Below, in pieces: positions 14,078-15,439 of a stretch of 15,439 nucleotides of DNA (the stretch's first letter is position 1; every line of letters starts with the position of its first letter). This DNA comes from Planctomycetes bacterium GWF2_50_10 (GTDB lineage Bacteria > Planctomycetota > Phycisphaerae > Sedimentisphaerales > GWF2-50-10): the NCBI GenBank assembly GCA_001824635.1, contig MHYB01000109.1, positions 1 to 15,439 on the forward strand, given 5' to 3'. Made by a program: the position numbers and the translations under genes. Under the pieces are notes generated by a model, which was not told where the DNA came from, did no database searches, and was given only the letters and a program-made list of their open reading frames with translations.

Positions 14078-15439
14078 CTTTTTATCTGCTGGCTGTTCTA
14101 TTTTAATTTTCGGCATAGCACTTTGATCAAACTTTGCCGCTATCGATCCCTTGTCGCACATAACCTTGAGCATAGCCACAAGATCGCTATAAGGTACTCC
14201 CAGGCCATACCTGCCCACTCGCCTGTTTTGTTCCGGCGGCGCCCCAGCCATACCTATTATCACATCGATCAAATCGCGTCTCGTTTTGATTGGCCCTATG
14301 ATCACGTTGCGTCTTGGATGCTTGCGGATAACACTCACATTCGCATCGCCCGCAAGACTTGTTATCACTATTTCGTTATTGAGCGACTGGGCAAAAACAT
14401 CCGCCGACAACTGCGGCGTACCAAAAAGCACTATTCGTCGATGCCCTGCCCGATAAGCGTATACCTGCGCCGGGCTGGTGATCTTTACTTCATCTACCTC
14501 GAAATTGCTCCCGATACGGGTGGTAGTTATCAACGGGTCGTTAAGCCTGCGCAGGTGCTCATAAACGACGATCCGTATCTTGTCGGAAGAAGATGCCAAT
14601 ATTGGCCGCAGTATATTGAGTGCCTCGTTGCGCGGGCCGTCCAGCGCTACCGAATTTATCGCTTCAAGCTGGTATGGCGAGGCATTATCTGCCGCAAATG
14701 CTCTCAATACTTCCAGCGCCTCATTATCACCCATCGCCAGCAGGCATTTGCCCGCCCTCAGTCGCGTATTCGGGTCGCTGCTTTTAAGAGCCGGCTTTAC
14801 CGCTTCCTGCTCTGTCCTCCCCAGCCCTTCAAGCGCGATCTGGGCAAGTCGGCCTTTTGCCGGATCACCCAGCTCTGCCACAAGCTGCTCAACTCGCTTT
14901 TTCCTCATGTCCATCGATTCGCCGATATAAAGCGATTTCACCATCGCCAGAAACTTCTGCCTTTGGCCCTGATATTCAGCCGGTATTTCAAAAGTGATTA
15001 TCGCACTCGATGGAGCCGTCGCCACGCCGTCTCCAAAACGCTCATTTATCCTGTTGCGGATTATATTCGCCAGCTTGAAATCAGGCTTGAATAGTCCAAG
15101 GTTGATCGTGTAGCTGTTGATTGGTGCCCCGCCGCCCGGAATATAACCCGTGCGAAGATCGTTGCTGTCGAACTCATCTATATATATAGCTCCCTGCGCA
15201 GTAGCCACTTTCCGGCTTGAGCGGGTCAGGTGCATTTCAGCCGTGTAAAGCGTCCCGCCTTTGAGCGAAGTTGTCTGCGTTCCCGGCAAAGCGGTCACTT
15301 TCACGTCAAAAGTATCGCCCTTCTGGGCCGCCGGTGGAATAACGCCCTCGATCCGTACAGGGGCCGTATCAATACTGTCAATAATGTCATCTGCGGAAGT
15401 CATGGAATCTTTTGGCAGTTTGGAAAGCACATATTGCTT
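14075..15439 (-). CDS. FlgI-like (P-ring related) protein with HEAT-like repeats, 5' end cut by the window
   Basis: The frame stays open to the right edge (454 codons), so the true start lies outside; the GTG at 15430 is not a likely start. The segment VRIEGVIPPAAQKGDTFDVK and the following TSLKGGTLY resemble the part of FlgI, the flagellar P-ring protein, where partners read roughly PPFARPGQRIDVTVSS and SLRGGTL. LFKPDFKLANIIRNRINERFG also matches FlgI. FlgI normally has a signal peptide and a VGL-GTG region before this, consistent with the missing end. After about residue 173 the protein departs from FlgI: roughly 120 residues of helical HEAT-like repeats (AKGRLAQIALEGLG, NTRLRAGKCLLAMGDNEA, ASPYQLEAINSVALDG) precede a basic C-terminal domain. 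It may be a divergent P-ring or a FlgI-derived envelope protein. Residue numbers count from the GTG at 15430. Confidence 0.7.
   Translation of the reverse strand, partial: KQYVLSKLPKDSMTSADDIIDSIDTAPVRIEGVIPPAAQKGDTFDVKVTALPGTQTTSLKGGTLYTAEMHLTRSSRKVATAQGAIYIDEFDSNDLRTGYIPGGGAPINSYTINLGLFKPDFKLANIIRNRINERFGDGVATAPSSAIITFEIPAEYQGQRQKFLAMVKSLYIGESMDMRKKRVEQLVAELGDPAKGRLAQIALEGLGRTEQEAVKPALKSSDPNTRLRAGKCLLAMGDNEALEVLRAFAADNASPYQLEAINSVALDGPRNEALNILRPILASSSDKIRIVVYEHLRRLNDPLITTTRIGSNFEVDEVKITSPAQVYAYRAGHRRIVLFGTPQLSADVFAQSLNNEIVITSLAGDANVSVIRKHPRRNVIIGPIKTRRDLIDVIIGMAGAPPEQNRRVGRYGLGVPYSDLVAMLKVMCDKGSIAAKFDQSAMPKIKIEQPADKK

Noticed and set aside
14123..15094. Plus-strand open frame of 323 codons opposite the FlgI-like gene
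   Set aside because: It is antisense to a frame with clear family similarity, is very rich in Arg, Tyr and His, and has no recognisable domain. It is a shadow of the real gene.

Overview
The window most likely comes from a Planctomycetota bacterium, probably of the Phycisphaerae/Sedimentisphaerales type; my confidence in that placement is moderate. The pointers are two small secreted proteins with PEP-CTERM sorting tails, a Rho with a long basic P/Q-rich N-terminal extension next to coaE, a FlgI-like protein carrying HEAT-like repeats, and gene-poor gaps filled with small hairpins and 7-bp-periodic text. Lentisphaerota or Verrucomicrobiota remain possible. No rRNA, tRNA, CRISPR array, transposase or phage gene was seen.

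Layout. Positions 1-2907 (+ strand) hold a chemotaxis module: a structured leader, cheW (278-784) and a transmembrane chemoreceptor (850-2847) ending in a strong intrinsic terminator. It converges on a long minus-strand block, and the convergence zone (2908-3229) contains heptamer-periodic DNA and the rho terminator. On the minus strand, in order of decreasing coordinate (direction of transcription), lie a FlgI-like/HEAT protein cut by the right edge (14075-15439), smc (10428-13985), an inactive and an active M16 peptidase subunit separated by 1 bp (9064-10296 and 7845-9062), a 480-bp gap with a structured leader, two PEP-CTERM proteins (6737-7366 and 6154-6711) with an intrinsic terminator, a 550-bp hairpin-rich gap with a long inverted-repeat element (5705-5867), coaE (4949-5602) and rho (3230-4768).

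How the parts work together. CheW and the receptor form a sensory input unit that needs a CheA encoded elsewhere. SMC (chromosome organisation), CoaE (coenzyme A) and Rho (transcription termination) are housekeeping genes. The M16 pair looks like an obligate heterodimer: one subunit keeps the zinc site and the other keeps the R/Y substrate-binding pair. The PEP-CTERM proteins should be exported and processed by an exosortase encoded elsewhere.

The least explained material is intergenic. A 163-bp element has 37-bp imperfect inverted arms that are each also hairpins, and a related arm (24 of 29 positions) sits in the cheW leader. Runs of 7-bp units occur in the rho/receptor gap and directly at the 3' ends of smc and the FlgI-like gene. 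These look like a family of palindromic and periodic repeats moving or expanding between genes.
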